DNA from: Aestuariirhabdus sp049985285 | GTDB lineage: Bacteria > Pseudomonadota > Gammaproteobacteria > Pseudomonadales > Aestuariirhabdaceae | Direction of reading: 5' to 3' | NCBI RefSeq assembly: GCF_049985285.1 | Contig: NZ_JBNIEU010000001.1 | Location: 1 to 64,000 of the forward strand | Length of the DNA: 64,000 nt | In this document: piece by piece, positions 43,322 through 50,831 of the stretch | Layout of the letters: every line of letters starts with the position of its first letter | Numbering within the stretch: the first letter of the stretch is position 1 | The notes under the pieces: generated by a model | Told to the model about the DNA's origin: nothing | The model's input: the letters and a program-made list of their open reading frames with translations, nothing else | The model's database searches: none | Made by a program: the position numbers and the translations under genes

Positions 43322-43998
43322 CAGGCTTCTGCCTCCAGCAAGCGTTCAATGGCGATCCACAAATGCAACCGGTCCAGACTGGCCATCGCGAGGGTAAAAC
43401 AGATAGCAAATCCTGCGTAAGCAAAAAAGGAGACGCCCAGCACCACGGTTGCCATCGCCGCTATTTTCACCAAACTGACGATCACCCCGATCAGGAAGAC
43501 ATCGACCATACACCAATGCTGAAGCGCAAAAACGATCCGGGCTGACGGCACCATCCAGGGGACCGACCTTTTCAGCGACAGCGGCACGCACAACATCAGT
43601 ATCAATATCAGAGACAAAAAGGGGATCACAATGATAAAAGCCGCAACCAACAAGGCGACTTCCCACATGCCGTAGTTATGGAGTGCGAAAATTGTTCCCG
43701 GCAGGGTGGTCACACTCTCCAACCCTGATGACTTGAAGGAGAGAAAGGGGTAGGCGCAAGACATCGCCAAAAACATCAACGCAGCGATTGAGAACGCAAT
43801 CACGCGACTGGGGGCATCCTCTTTATAGTCGGCTAGAATATTGCCACAAACAGGGCATTTCGCCCGCTCGCCATCATGCAGGCCTGACATATCAAACAGG
43901 GTATCGCAATCGATACAGGCGATATGAGTACGCAGGATATCGGTATCCGCGTTATCGGTATGGGTTATATTGGTATGTGCTGTCTCGGCGCGTTCCAT
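43321..43998 (-). CDS. pqiA: PqiA half-protein (first), membrane subunit
   Basis: A 225-aa protein with a zinc-ribbon pair (CIDC...CPVC) and four membrane helices, the N-terminal half-equivalent of PqiA. Before CIDC there is a His/Asp/Thr-rich stretch (HTNITHTDNADTDILRTH) that normal PqiA lacks. ATG 43998 is correctly spaced after GGAGG. A longer version from ATG 44100 is possible, but its AAGGAGGT sequence directly touches the start codon. It is the first gene of the pqi operon. Confidence 0.82.
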   Translation of the reverse strand: MERAETAHTNITHTDNADTDILRTHIACIDCDTLFDMSGLHDGERAKCPVCGNILADYKEDAPSRVIAFSIAALMFLAMSCAYPFLSFKSSGLESVTTLPGTIFALHNYGMWEVALLVAAFIIVIPFLSLILILMLCVPLSLKRSVPWMVPSARIVFALQHWCMVDVFLIGVIVSLVKIAAMATVVLGVSFFAYAGFAICFTLAMASLDRLHLWIAIERLLEAEA

Positions 43999-44304
43999 CG
44001 GCCCCTCCGGCTCCAGCCTATAGTAGCAAATATGATCGCAAAGTCTAAAGCCATCAAGAGCCATGAGACGGTTAACACGCATACCCTGGTTTTCAGCCAT
44101 ACCTCCTTAAAAACCTGCTACTACGACCCGGATACTGCCCCGCTGGAGTCACTTTGTTGCAAGCGCTTGGCGCGGTTAACGGGTATAGCGGATGCCAAGA
44201 TCAAAAGCCCCCTCACCTACAGACTCCCTGATCAAACCAACCCGACTAAAACAGGGGTAAAAAAAACGGAGCCCATAGGGCTCCGTTTTTTTCGATTTAC
44301 TCCT
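43999..44304. other. Region between the pqi operon start and the cytochrome gene end
   Basis: These 306 bases contain no gene I can support, other than a possible N-terminal extension of pqiA up to 44100. They hold the intrinsic terminator at 44261-44292 and must contain the pqi promoter, which I could not place by eye. Confidence 0.4.
44261..44292. terminator. Bidirectional intrinsic terminator after the cytochrome gene
   Basis: CGGAGCCC (44267-44274) and GGGCTCCG (44278-44285) form a perfect 8-bp stem with a 3-base loop, flanked by six A on one side and seven T on the other. It works in both directions. On the minus strand it ends the octaheme cytochrome transcript, whose stop codon is at 44305. 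Confidence 0.92.
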
Positions 44305-46575
44305 TTAGAAAAGTAGCGAATAGATAATCGCTATGACCAGAAACAGGCCTATCGCCACAAAACTAAACCCAAACAGATAAACAAAAGCCATATAGAGCTT
44401 GGAGGGTGGCGGCAACAGTCTGCTTTCCAGCTTGTTATTGTCAACCAGGTTTTGGTACTCCAGCGGCCTTTCCTCTTTGAACTTTGACAACGGCATCCTT
44501 TGGGTAAAGACGACCGGGTCCAGGGGAATAGACTCAGGCCTCAAATGCGTATGGAAAAAGTGTGCAATAAAGATAAAGATCGTCGCCAGCAGAGCCTCCT
44601 CACCGTGAACAATGTAGGCCACGTTGATCGACCAACCGGGCACATAGCGAGTCACCAGCTCAGGGAACCACAGCATCAGGCCAGACAAGCCGATGACCCC
44701 AACACCCCAGAACACGGCCATGTAATCGAACTTCTCCCAGTAGGTCCAACGCCCAAAAGATGGCTTAGGGCCTTTTCCGAGGAAGTACAACATATTGGCT
44801 TTCACATCCCTGGCATCCCTAAGTAGAGGAATCATGGTGTAATCCTCTTTAAACAGGCCGCTAATGGTAATCTCCCGCTTGATAAACATCACCAGCAACT
44901 GCAACAGATGCAATCCAAAGTAGGCCCCGGTAACGATAGCTCCAATACGATGCAGCTCACCGAGTACAACCGGGCCACCCATCACTGAGGATATCCATTG
45001 GAACATACTGTTATCGGCAAACTTCAATGCCATCCCGGTCAACGCCAACGTCAGGAAACTCAGGATAACCATCAGGTGCAACAGGGTATGGGTTACGTCG
45101 AAGCGTCTCACATGCTGCTCGGTCACAGCGGCATCTGCATCCTGGGATCTACCCCTGTTTTTCCGTTCAACCATCGAGCGGTAAAACCACAGCGCGGTGT
45201 GAACACCAAACGCCGCGAAAACGGCAAACAACAGCCCGTTCATAGCCCAGAACGTATAGAAAAGAACAGGGTAGTTGTCACGATCATGGTAATCAGCATG
45301 AGGGATAAAACTGGCGAAATTTTCATTCACCTTGTCATGGCACTCATTACAGGTTTTCTCTACATTGGCTGCATGAACCGGAGAGCTCTCATCGCTGAGC
45401 GCCACCATCTTGTGAGATCCGTGGCAGTCAAAGCACTTTGCCGTCTCTTCACTTCCCAGCAAGGCGGCCTTGCCATGGTAGGATTCAAAATAGGTATCCA
45501 TCAGTTCGGCATGACAGTTACCGCAGCCCTCGACAACATTGAGGCTGGTTTTGCTCTGCTTGGAGATAACAACATCATGGGTATTGTGACAATCGATACA
45601 CCCCGGGGCTTTTAAAGCATTGCCATCCTGATCGAACAGACGATCCTCATGGCCGTCCTCCTTGAAGTGAACACTTTCGGACACCTCGTTGCCGGCATCG
45701 TTGTGACACTTAACGCAGGTAGGTGGCTGGGTAGGTTCGCATTGAGGCGTTGATCCTGGGCTCCAGGATCCAAGAAAAATATTAAACGCCGCGGAATCCG
45801 CGCAATAGCGATCCTGCTCGGCATGCAGGTCGTAGTGACACCTGACACAAGGAACCTCGTTGTGGGCCGAATGCTCCTTTATCTGTGCACTGGTATAGAG
45901 CGAAGAGAGGGTCTCATCCGGGTGGTTTTCCAAGCGCTCATCCCCATGACACTCGAGGCAAACAGAATCTGCCGGAGCCAGCTTGGTAAACGCCACAATC
46001 TCTTCGTAGGTGGTCAAGGGCAATTCCTGAATTCCCTTGCTCATGGTTGAAGAGGTGCTATGACATTTGGAGCAATTTTCCTTCATGATGGGGCGAATGA
46101 TGTCGTTAAAGACCGCATCATTTTTTCGACCATCGCTGATCCACTGCTCTACGGCATCGATCTCCTTGTCATCGGCAACATGCTGGTACATGTCATCGCG
46201 CATCGCTCCCGTTAAACGGGAGTAGAGCGTGCGGTCAACCGGTGGTCGCACCTCCTCGGATTCGTCTTCCTCGACATAGGCATCGTATGCTTCATCCTCT
46301 TCGGCTGCACCGCACAGCTCGGGGGGACAATCCTCTTCTTCAACACCGTCTTCGTCCACCGCCTCGTCGCAGAACTCGGGTGGGCAGTCTTCTTCCACCG
46401 CCTCCTCACTCTCCTCCTCTTCGCATAATTCGGGCGGGCAGTAATCATCTTCCGCAGCCATCACAGCGGCGGCGGGCAACCAACCGCTCGTTCCCGATAA
46501 AGGCAGAAAGCCACTCAAAAGGGCGAAGGCGAACAAAAACGTGAGAACATGCAGGTAGTTCAAGCGGGAGAGCAT
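44305..46575 (-). CDS. Octaheme cytochrome c fused to a cytochrome b domain
   Basis: A 756-aa protein. It has a signal peptide or anchor (LHVLTFLFAFALLSGF), then an acidic segment (about 42-105) with three CPPE[L/F]C repeats, and a periplasmic domain with eight CXXCH sites (CSKCH, CLECH, CVRCH, CVKCH, CIDCH, CGNCH, CFDCH, CNECH). A C-terminal membrane part of about five helices has paired histidines (LLHLM, GELHRIGA, FGLHLLQL, AHFFHTHLRPE) like FdhI/cytochrome b561 subunits. It probably moves electrons between the quinone pool and periplasmic partners. ATG 46575 has a very strong AAGGAGG site. It lies downstream of the EB_dh-domain gene, after a terminator. The exact family and partner enzyme are not recognised. 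Confidence 0.82.
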   Translation of the reverse strand: MLSRLNYLHVLTFLFAFALLSGFLPLSGTSGWLPAAAVMAAEDDYCPPELCEEEESEEAVEEDCPPEFCDEAVDEDGVEEEDCPPELCGAAEEDEAYDAYVEEDESEEVRPPVDRTLYSRLTGAMRDDMYQHVADDKEIDAVEQWISDGRKNDAVFNDIIRPIMKENCSKCHSTSSTMSKGIQELPLTTYEEIVAFTKLAPADSVCLECHGDERLENHPDETLSSLYTSAQIKEHSAHNEVPCVRCHYDLHAEQDRYCADSAAFNIFLGSWSPGSTPQCEPTQPPTCVKCHNDAGNEVSESVHFKEDGHEDRLFDQDGNALKAPGCIDCHNTHDVVISKQSKTSLNVVEGCGNCHAELMDTYFESYHGKAALLGSEETAKCFDCHGSHKMVALSDESSPVHAANVEKTCNECHDKVNENFASFIPHADYHDRDNYPVLFYTFWAMNGLLFAVFAAFGVHTALWFYRSMVERKNRGRSQDADAAVTEQHVRRFDVTHTLLHLMVILSFLTLALTGMALKFADNSMFQWISSVMGGPVVLGELHRIGAIVTGAYFGLHLLQLLVMFIKREITISGLFKEDYTMIPLLRDARDVKANMLYFLGKGPKPSFGRWTYWEKFDYMAVFWGVGVIGLSGLMLWFPELVTRYVPGWSINVAYIVHGEEALLATIFIFIAHFFHTHLRPESIPLDPVVFTQRMPLSKFKEERPLEYQNLVDNNKLESRLLPPPSKLYMAFVYLFGFSFVAIGLFLVIAIIYSLLF

Positions 46576-46610
46576 AACCCTCTCCTCCTTATCAGGAAGT
46601 AAAATTAAAA

Positions 46611-46646
46611 AAGGCGAGCCCACCTGCAACAGGAAAGGCTCGCCTT
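46611..46646 (-). terminator. Intrinsic terminator/attenuator between EB_dh gene and cytochrome gene
   Basis: AAGGCGAGCC (46611-46620) and GGCTCGCCTT (46637-46646) form a 10-bp stem with a 16-base loop, followed on the minus strand by TTTTAATTTT. It sits 20 bp after the stop of the EB_dh-domain gene and 36 bp before the cytochrome start. It would make the EB_dh protein more abundant than the cytochrome. Confidence 0.8.
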
Positions 46647-46665
46647 GGACTCACTACACTAATCT

Positions 46666-47733
46666 TTACTTAAAGATCATCCGGTAAGAACCTTCATGGT
46701 AAACATGGTTGATCTGTGAGTTATCAAACACAGAAACTCCGAAGTAATAGGGCTTTTTTTTGTCCTTGAACTGGACATCTTGCGTATCGCTACCCTTACC
46801 TCGAGTCACCAGCGCTCGTTTAACTTCCAGTGTCCACTTCCCCTCTTTCCAGGCGCCTTTCACCTGGATATCAGAGCGGTTACCACCGTAAAACGCATCA
46901 AGGTTAATTCCGGGAACCACATCACCAGGCTTGAAGGTATCGACAAAGTCAGCCCGCTGCCACGGCACCACCATATACTTGTACTCATCGCTGTAGGGTG
47001 AGTTCATATATTTTGGCATCTTGCCATCTTCAGCCTTGTTGTTTTTATAACCACCACCATCTTTGGAGTCACCATGACGGCCCCAGTTTTTATTCTTGGA
47101 TGGATCGGCCACGCTATCAACATACTGGTCATCGAACAGCCCCAGCGGATTGGTTCTTACACCCTTCCAGTGCCACATGTCGATGGTTTGGCCCTCTTTG
47201 GTGTATTTACGGCCTGCAGATTTATCCTTGAAGCCGTTATTCATGCCATCTTCAGTAATGTGACAGGAAACATCGCAACCTTTCTTTTCGAATCCATCGG
47301 CGTTGATATTCCAATAAACGCCGAGCTTGTCCTCGTAATAGGTATTGTCGTGTCCTGTGCTGTCCTTATTCATCAACTGTTTCCAGCTGCCATCCTCCTG
47401 CTTGACCCAGGGGAAGCGCTCCAGGCTCCGGGTGGGGTCATCCCACTGGATCATGAAATAGACGTAATACTTGTCGTGCAGAGACTTCATGGTGACTTCA
47501 GTGCCTTTGATCCCCTCGTAGCCATTATTGGGCTCGTAGGGTAGCTCTGAAACTTTAATCTTGAGTGCCTTGGCATCTTTCCAGGCGTCTTCCTCGACCG
47601 CGTCCAAGACAATAGGAGCCTTGGTCCTCATGCTTTCCAGCGTACCCTTGGCCTTCGCCATAGCTGTGCCGGCGCTAGCAGCAACAGATGCACCAACGAG
47701 TAAGGCTAATAGTTGTTTCTGATTGAATTTCAT
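46666..47733 (-). CDS. Ethylbenzene-dehydrogenase-domain (EB_dh) periplasmic heme protein
   Basis: A 355-aa exported protein with a signal peptide (MKFNQKQLLALLVGASVAAS..., cleavage after about GTAMA). The mature part matches the EB_dh domain (PF09459 type), the heme-b-binding gamma-subunit fold of DMSO-reductase-family enzymes: early APIVLDAVEEDAWKDAKAL, later YYVYFMIQWDDPTRSLERFP and a C-terminal strand-rich GKWTLEVKRALVTRG. It contains CDVSCH (153-158), a CX3CH sequence that could be a non-canonical heme c site. ATG 47733 has GGGAG upstream. No molybdenum enzyme is encoded nearby, so its partner is probably the octaheme cytochrome gene downstream. Confidence 0.75.
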   Translation of the reverse strand: MKFNQKQLLALLVGASVAASAGTAMAKAKGTLESMRTKAPIVLDAVEEDAWKDAKALKIKVSELPYEPNNGYEGIKGTEVTMKSLHDKYYVYFMIQWDDPTRSLERFPWVKQEDGSWKQLMNKDSTGHDNTYYEDKLGVYWNINADGFEKKGCDVSCHITEDGMNNGFKDKSAGRKYTKEGQTIDMWHWKGVRTNPLGLFDDQYVDSVADPSKNKNWGRHGDSKDGGGYKNNKAEDGKMPKYMNSPYSDEYKYMVVPWQRADFVDTFKPGDVVPGINLDAFYGGNRSDIQVKGAWKEGKWTLEVKRALVTRGKGSDTQDVQFKDKKKPYYFGVSVFDNSQINHVYHEGSYRMIFK

Positions 47734-47758
47734 AGTTTTCTCCCTGAATACCAGTAAA

Positions 47759-47774
47759 TTGAGGCAGGCCTCAA
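47759..47774. promoter_or_regulatory. Perfect inverted repeat upstream of the EB_dh gene
   Basis: TTGAGGC-AG-GCCTCAA is a perfect 7-bp dyad 26 bp upstream of the start codon, in the expected 5' leader. Further upstream are ATCCAC-N5-GTGGAT (47833-47849) and TTGCGCCAGATCAA (47898-47911), the latter with one good half of an FNR/Anr site (ATCAA). These are candidate regulatory elements only. Confidence 0.4.
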
Positions 47775-48061
47775 ACACATCCCTCTAAACTGTAATAAGC
47801 GTATACAGAGAACCCTGCACCTACCGGCGCTAATCCACAGTAAGTGGATGCCATGATCACCAACATCGAGTGTTGCGGACCCTGTCACATGGTGATATTG
47901 CGCCAGATCAATAGAAACTAATAGTTCATCATAAATTAAGATGATCGCTGTATTCGCCCACCACGCGGATCGATAGATAACCTGCGATGCCTCCCTCTCA
48001 TAAGACAATACAGCAACCATATCCTTCACAACCGGTCCGGGTAGCCACGGCGCATCCAGTT

Positions 48062-48184
48062 GCCTTCGCTGAGAACGAGTTTCAAAAGAAACACCGTAAC
48101 ACTCGCAAAGCGATCTTGCTTGCGGGGATGGAGCTGATCATACCCTGGTCGCGCTTGGAGGCCGCGCTTTTCATACCTCGATAA
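48062..48184 (+). pseudogene. IS5-family transposase N-terminal remnant
   Basis: The plus-strand frame encodes FAENEFQKKHRNTRKAILL then AGMELIIPWSRLEAALFIP and a stop. This follows the N-terminal pattern of IS5-type transposases (F-A-x-x-E-[FY] ... K-x-T-R-[KR] ... M-x-x-x-[IV]-P-W-x-x-L-E). The rest of the transposase is missing and no terminal inverted repeats were seen, so this is an old fragment. Confidence 0.65.
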
Positions 48185-48302
48185 CAGCTTTCCCCAAAAC
48201 CGAACGGGTATTTGAGCACCTGAAAGGCATGTTCACCCGATACCAGAATGCTGGGTTTGTCATACTCAAAGTCTGGCTCATGCTTGTTGATCCGGGATGT
48301 TT

Positions 48303-48359
48303 ACGCAGGCTGAGGTTCAGTGCACTGTCGAAGCGTTGGACTAGGGTGACAGCACCGGC
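48303..48359 (-). pseudogene. IS91-like transposase fragment
   Basis: On the minus strand the codons read AGAVTLVQRFDSALNLSLR, close to the conserved block of IS91/IS801-type transposases (GAVTLVQRF-GSALNLN-H). The characteristic HFH that should follow is lost. Only this short block is recognisable, so the call is tentative. Confidence 0.45.
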
Positions 48360-48570
48360 CCTGTCTACTGCGGGTACGATCAGTTTCCTTGACCAGCTTC
48401 GTGGTGATGACGCAGTAGATCGCTACCCGCTGCTCCTCGGAGGAAGGGCCGTCGGCGTTGCGCTTCCAGTACAAACTACTGCCGATACCCAACCCCATTC
48501 AGCTGAATCTTCTCAGCGGACATCCCTCCGCCGATGCGCCGATCGAGACACCGGAAGCACTGGCACAGAC

Positions 48571-48678
48571 TCACTGTGCTCTGGGAGCGACGGGGTAGCC
48601 GTAACGATTGCGGTCACTGTTCAAAGGTTGGGTTTGTTGTCGCCGGCACACGCGCCGTAGTTTTTGCAACCATTTCAT
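48571..48678 (-). CDS. Possible 35-aa small protein
   Basis: An ATG at 48678 follows AAGGAG with a 7-base spacer and opens a 35-codon frame (starts MKWLQKLRRVCRRQQ) that encodes a very basic peptide. No homologue is recognised. It lies in decayed DNA, so the good ribosome-binding site may be all that remains of a longer gene. Confidence 0.25.
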   Translation of the reverse strand: MKWLQKLRRVCRRQQTQPLNSDRNRYGYPVAPRAQ

Positions 48679-49082
48679 CGCAGTTCTCCTTGAGGTTTCC
48701 GACAGCATAAGGGCAGATAGTGACAGCGTTATGACAGGCATCGCGGGTATTTTTCTCAACACTGCTGGAACGGCAAAGAGGGTGAATAGGAATGATGGTA
48801 GAGCCGCTACTCTCTGGGTAATCCACGACTTAATCTCTGGTCGACTATTTTGGAGATAATCCAACCCTGCCGAGCGTTGTGGCAGCGAGGAAAAAGCTCA
48901 TATAAAAGAAACAGCAACTTGCCATAAAAACCGCTCCTATATGCCCTGATTCTGCAAACCCCAGGGGTGTATCGCAGGTTATTGGAACCCTCATATCCGA
49001 GCACCAACATGACGAGCGTAACAAGACTGTCATAAAAAAATAATACCATCCCGAAATGAAGTTTCTCCACAATGGATTCATA

Positions 49083-50420
49083 ATGAAGCGTTTCTCAATA
49101 CTACTTTTTTTCAGTATCTCTTTGCCTCTGCACGCCAACGTCTTTCAACAGCACTCAATGACAACCAATGATCGCGGGTTTCTATTCGAAATTCACGGCT
49201 CAAACACCATTGGGGTCAGTCTCGCGCCAGCATTGGTCAGCGCCTGGTTTAAACATTATGGTTTTCGTGGGATAACTGTTACCAATTCGACTATTGAAAA
49301 CGAAAAAATCGTTTCCGCAAGCAGTTCAAGCGGCCAAAAAGCCAGTGTCTTTATTGCAGCCCACGGCTCCGGTACAGGATTTAAACAAATAGAGTCAGGC
49401 CGGTCCGATATTGCGGCGGCGTCGAGACCGGCGAAAACATCAGAAAATGACCTATTTCCAACCATTGATGTCACAGGTCACCGTCACGAGCTTGTTCTCG
49501 CCATTGATGGTATTGCCGTTATCATCAACCCTGACCTGCAAATTGAATCGCTGACCATTCATCAGGTAGGACAGCTTTTTTCCGGAAGCATCTCAAACTG
49601 GAACCAGCTCGGCGGCCCTGACCTTCCAGTGAATGTTCATGCCCGAGACAATAAATCCGGCACCTTTGACACCTTTAATACCCTGGTCCTGAAACGTGGT
49701 TATGATCTGGTGACAACGGCTAAACGTTATGAATCCAATGATCATCTATCCCGCACTGTTACGGGCACGCCAGGCGCTATTGGGTTTACCTCATTAGCCT
49801 CTATTCATGATGCCAAAGCAGTACAGATTACCGACGGTAACAGTGCCCCCATGTCACCGGAACATGCGACCATTGCGACAGAGGATTATCCATTGGCGCG
49901 TCGTCTTTTCCTATATCAGGTAAAAACAGACAATGCGTTTGCCGCTGATTTTATGGAATTTTCTAAAAGTGACGCCGGACAGACTATCGTTGCGGAAGTT
50001 GGTTTCATTTCGCAGAATCTGCAAGAGCTGGCCATGAGTGTCAGCGCAGACCTGCCGTCTGGCTATACCTTCATCGCTCAAAAATCAAAACGAATAACGA
50101 CCAATTTTCGCTTCCGACCCGGCACCAATGAGCTGGATAATAAAGCGCTGGACGACCTGATTCGACTACGTGAACTGATAGCGTTGCCTGAGCACCGTCA
50201 TCGTAAACTGATTTTGATCGGTTTTTCCGATCAGCAGCGCAATGAATTCAGAGCAAGACTGATGTCTGAATCGCGGGTAATGATGGTTAAAAGAGCGCTA
50301 GCCAGCCATGGCATCGTCTCATCCGCATTGACAGGTTACGGCCAGATCAACCCGGTAGCAACCAACACCGACCCACAATATGCCTTGCGTAATCAGCGAG
50401 TCGAAGTCTGGATCCGTTAA
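49083..50420 (+). CDS. PstS-like phosphate-binding domain fused to an OmpA domain
   Basis: A 445-aa exported protein with a signal peptide (MKRFSILLFFSISLPLHA). It has a PstS-like type II periplasmic-binding domain (EIHGSNTIGVSLAPALVSAW, AAHGSGTGFKQIESGRSDIAAASRP, DNKSGTFDTFNTLVL) to about residue 320. A C-terminal OmpA-like peptidoglycan-binding domain follows (FRFRPGTNELDNKALDDLI, ALTGYGQINPVATN, ALRNQRVEVWIR). The fusion implies a cell-wall-tethered phosphate or oxyanion binder rather than a free ABC component; no pst genes are nearby. The coding sequence is clearly AT-richer than its neighbours and flanked by IS relics and a pseudogene, suggesting acquisition. ATG 49056 is an alternative start. 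Confidence 0.8.
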   Translation: MKRFSILLFFSISLPLHANVFQQHSMTTNDRGFLFEIHGSNTIGVSLAPALVSAWFKHYGFRGITVTNSTIENEKIVSASSSSGQKASVFIAAHGSGTGFKQIESGRSDIAAASRPAKTSENDLFPTIDVTGHRHELVLAIDGIAVIINPDLQIESLTIHQVGQLFSGSISNWNQLGGPDLPVNVHARDNKSGTFDTFNTLVLKRGYDLVTTAKRYESNDHLSRTVTGTPGAIGFTSLASIHDAKAVQITDGNSAPMSPEHATIATEDYPLARRLFLYQVKTDNAFAADFMEFSKSDAGQTIVAEVGFISQNLQELAMSVSADLPSGYTFIAQKSKRITTNFRFRPGTNELDNKALDDLIRLRELIALPEHRHRKLILIGFSDQQRNEFRARLMSESRVMMVKRALASHGIVSSALTGYGQINPVATNTDPQYALRNQRVEVWIR

Positions 50421-50432
50421 ATACCCAAGCAT

Positions 50433-50457
50433 AAAAAGCCTCCGACTAGCAGGTTTT
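50433..50457 (+). terminator. Weak terminator after the PstS-like/OmpA gene
   Basis: An A-rich AAAAAGCCT arm and an AGGTTTT arm separated by a short loop, ending in TTTTCTATT, resemble a weak intrinsic terminator 13 bases after the stop codon. The stem needs one bulge. Confidence 0.3.
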
Positions 50458-50479
50458 CTATTACCTACGTCATTAACGA

Positions 50480-50822
50480 TTAAAGGCTGCTTTTAAGCCC
50501 AGGCAGTGCTTCTAACGGGTCGGCCACATGAAACAATAGGGTTTCTTCGCCGCTGTTGGTGGCGGCGATGATTTTGCTGTGTTGCATACCCGGCAGATGC
50601 TGGATCTCACCAGAAGTACCCACCGCTAAGTACCGCTCAGTTGCCATATTTTTTACCGGTCTGACCGACCAGCATGGTGTTCAGCACGAAGTTTTCATCA
50701 ATCGCGGAACGAGAGTCACCAACAGCAACACACAACTTATCGGTAACGTTATACTCTAATTCAAAGTTATCGCGAAGATAGGAAGTATCCCCCCCCTTTT
50801 CACTGGAAACCACCCAGCTCAC
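50480..50822 (-). pseudogene. etfA: Electron transfer flavoprotein alpha subunit (etfA), truncated and frameshifted
   Basis: The minus strand encodes the C-terminal third of EtfA in two frames. The first (50822-50649) reads VAVGDSRSAIDENFVLN and then MLVGQTGK, matching the FAD-binding GASRAAVDAG...QVGQTGK block. After a run of six A (50649-50654 on the plus strand as T) a one-base shift restores the match: YLAVGTSGEIQHLPGMQHSK and LFHVADPLEALPGL, ending at TAA 50480. The 5' two-thirds are missing. It begins about 10 bp after the guaA stop codon. It cannot make a functional EtfA; a working copy must lie elsewhere. Confidence 0.8.
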
Positions 50823-50831
50823 CCCGTAAAA

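Larger units (their letters stand above)
47775..49082. other. 1.3-kb decayed non-coding region with transposase relics
   Basis: No intact gene is supported here. The frames are broken and their composition differs from the neighbours. It contains an IS5-like transposase N-terminal fragment on the plus strand (48062-48184), an IS91-like fragment on the minus strand (48303-48359) and a 35-codon minus-strand frame with a good ribosome-binding site (48571-48678). Bases 48700-49082 are AT-richer and should hold the promoter of the PstS-like/OmpA gene, including one CTGTCAT (49027-49033), half of a Pho box. Confidence 0.6.

Noticed and set aside
47730..48029. Minus-strand 99-codon frame upstream of the EB_dh gene
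   Set aside because: It covers the probable promoter and palindromes, has an unconvincing sequence and ends in the EB_dh start region.
48229..48660. Plus-strand 143-codon frame in the gap between the EB_dh and PstS-like genes
   Set aside because: No ribosome-binding site and no recognisable domain, and it runs opposite the IS91-like block; treated as decayed DNA.
49027..49044. Pho box upstream of the PstS-like gene
   Set aside because: Only the first CTGTCAT half is present; the second half at the correct 11-bp distance does not match, so PhoB control is not claimed.
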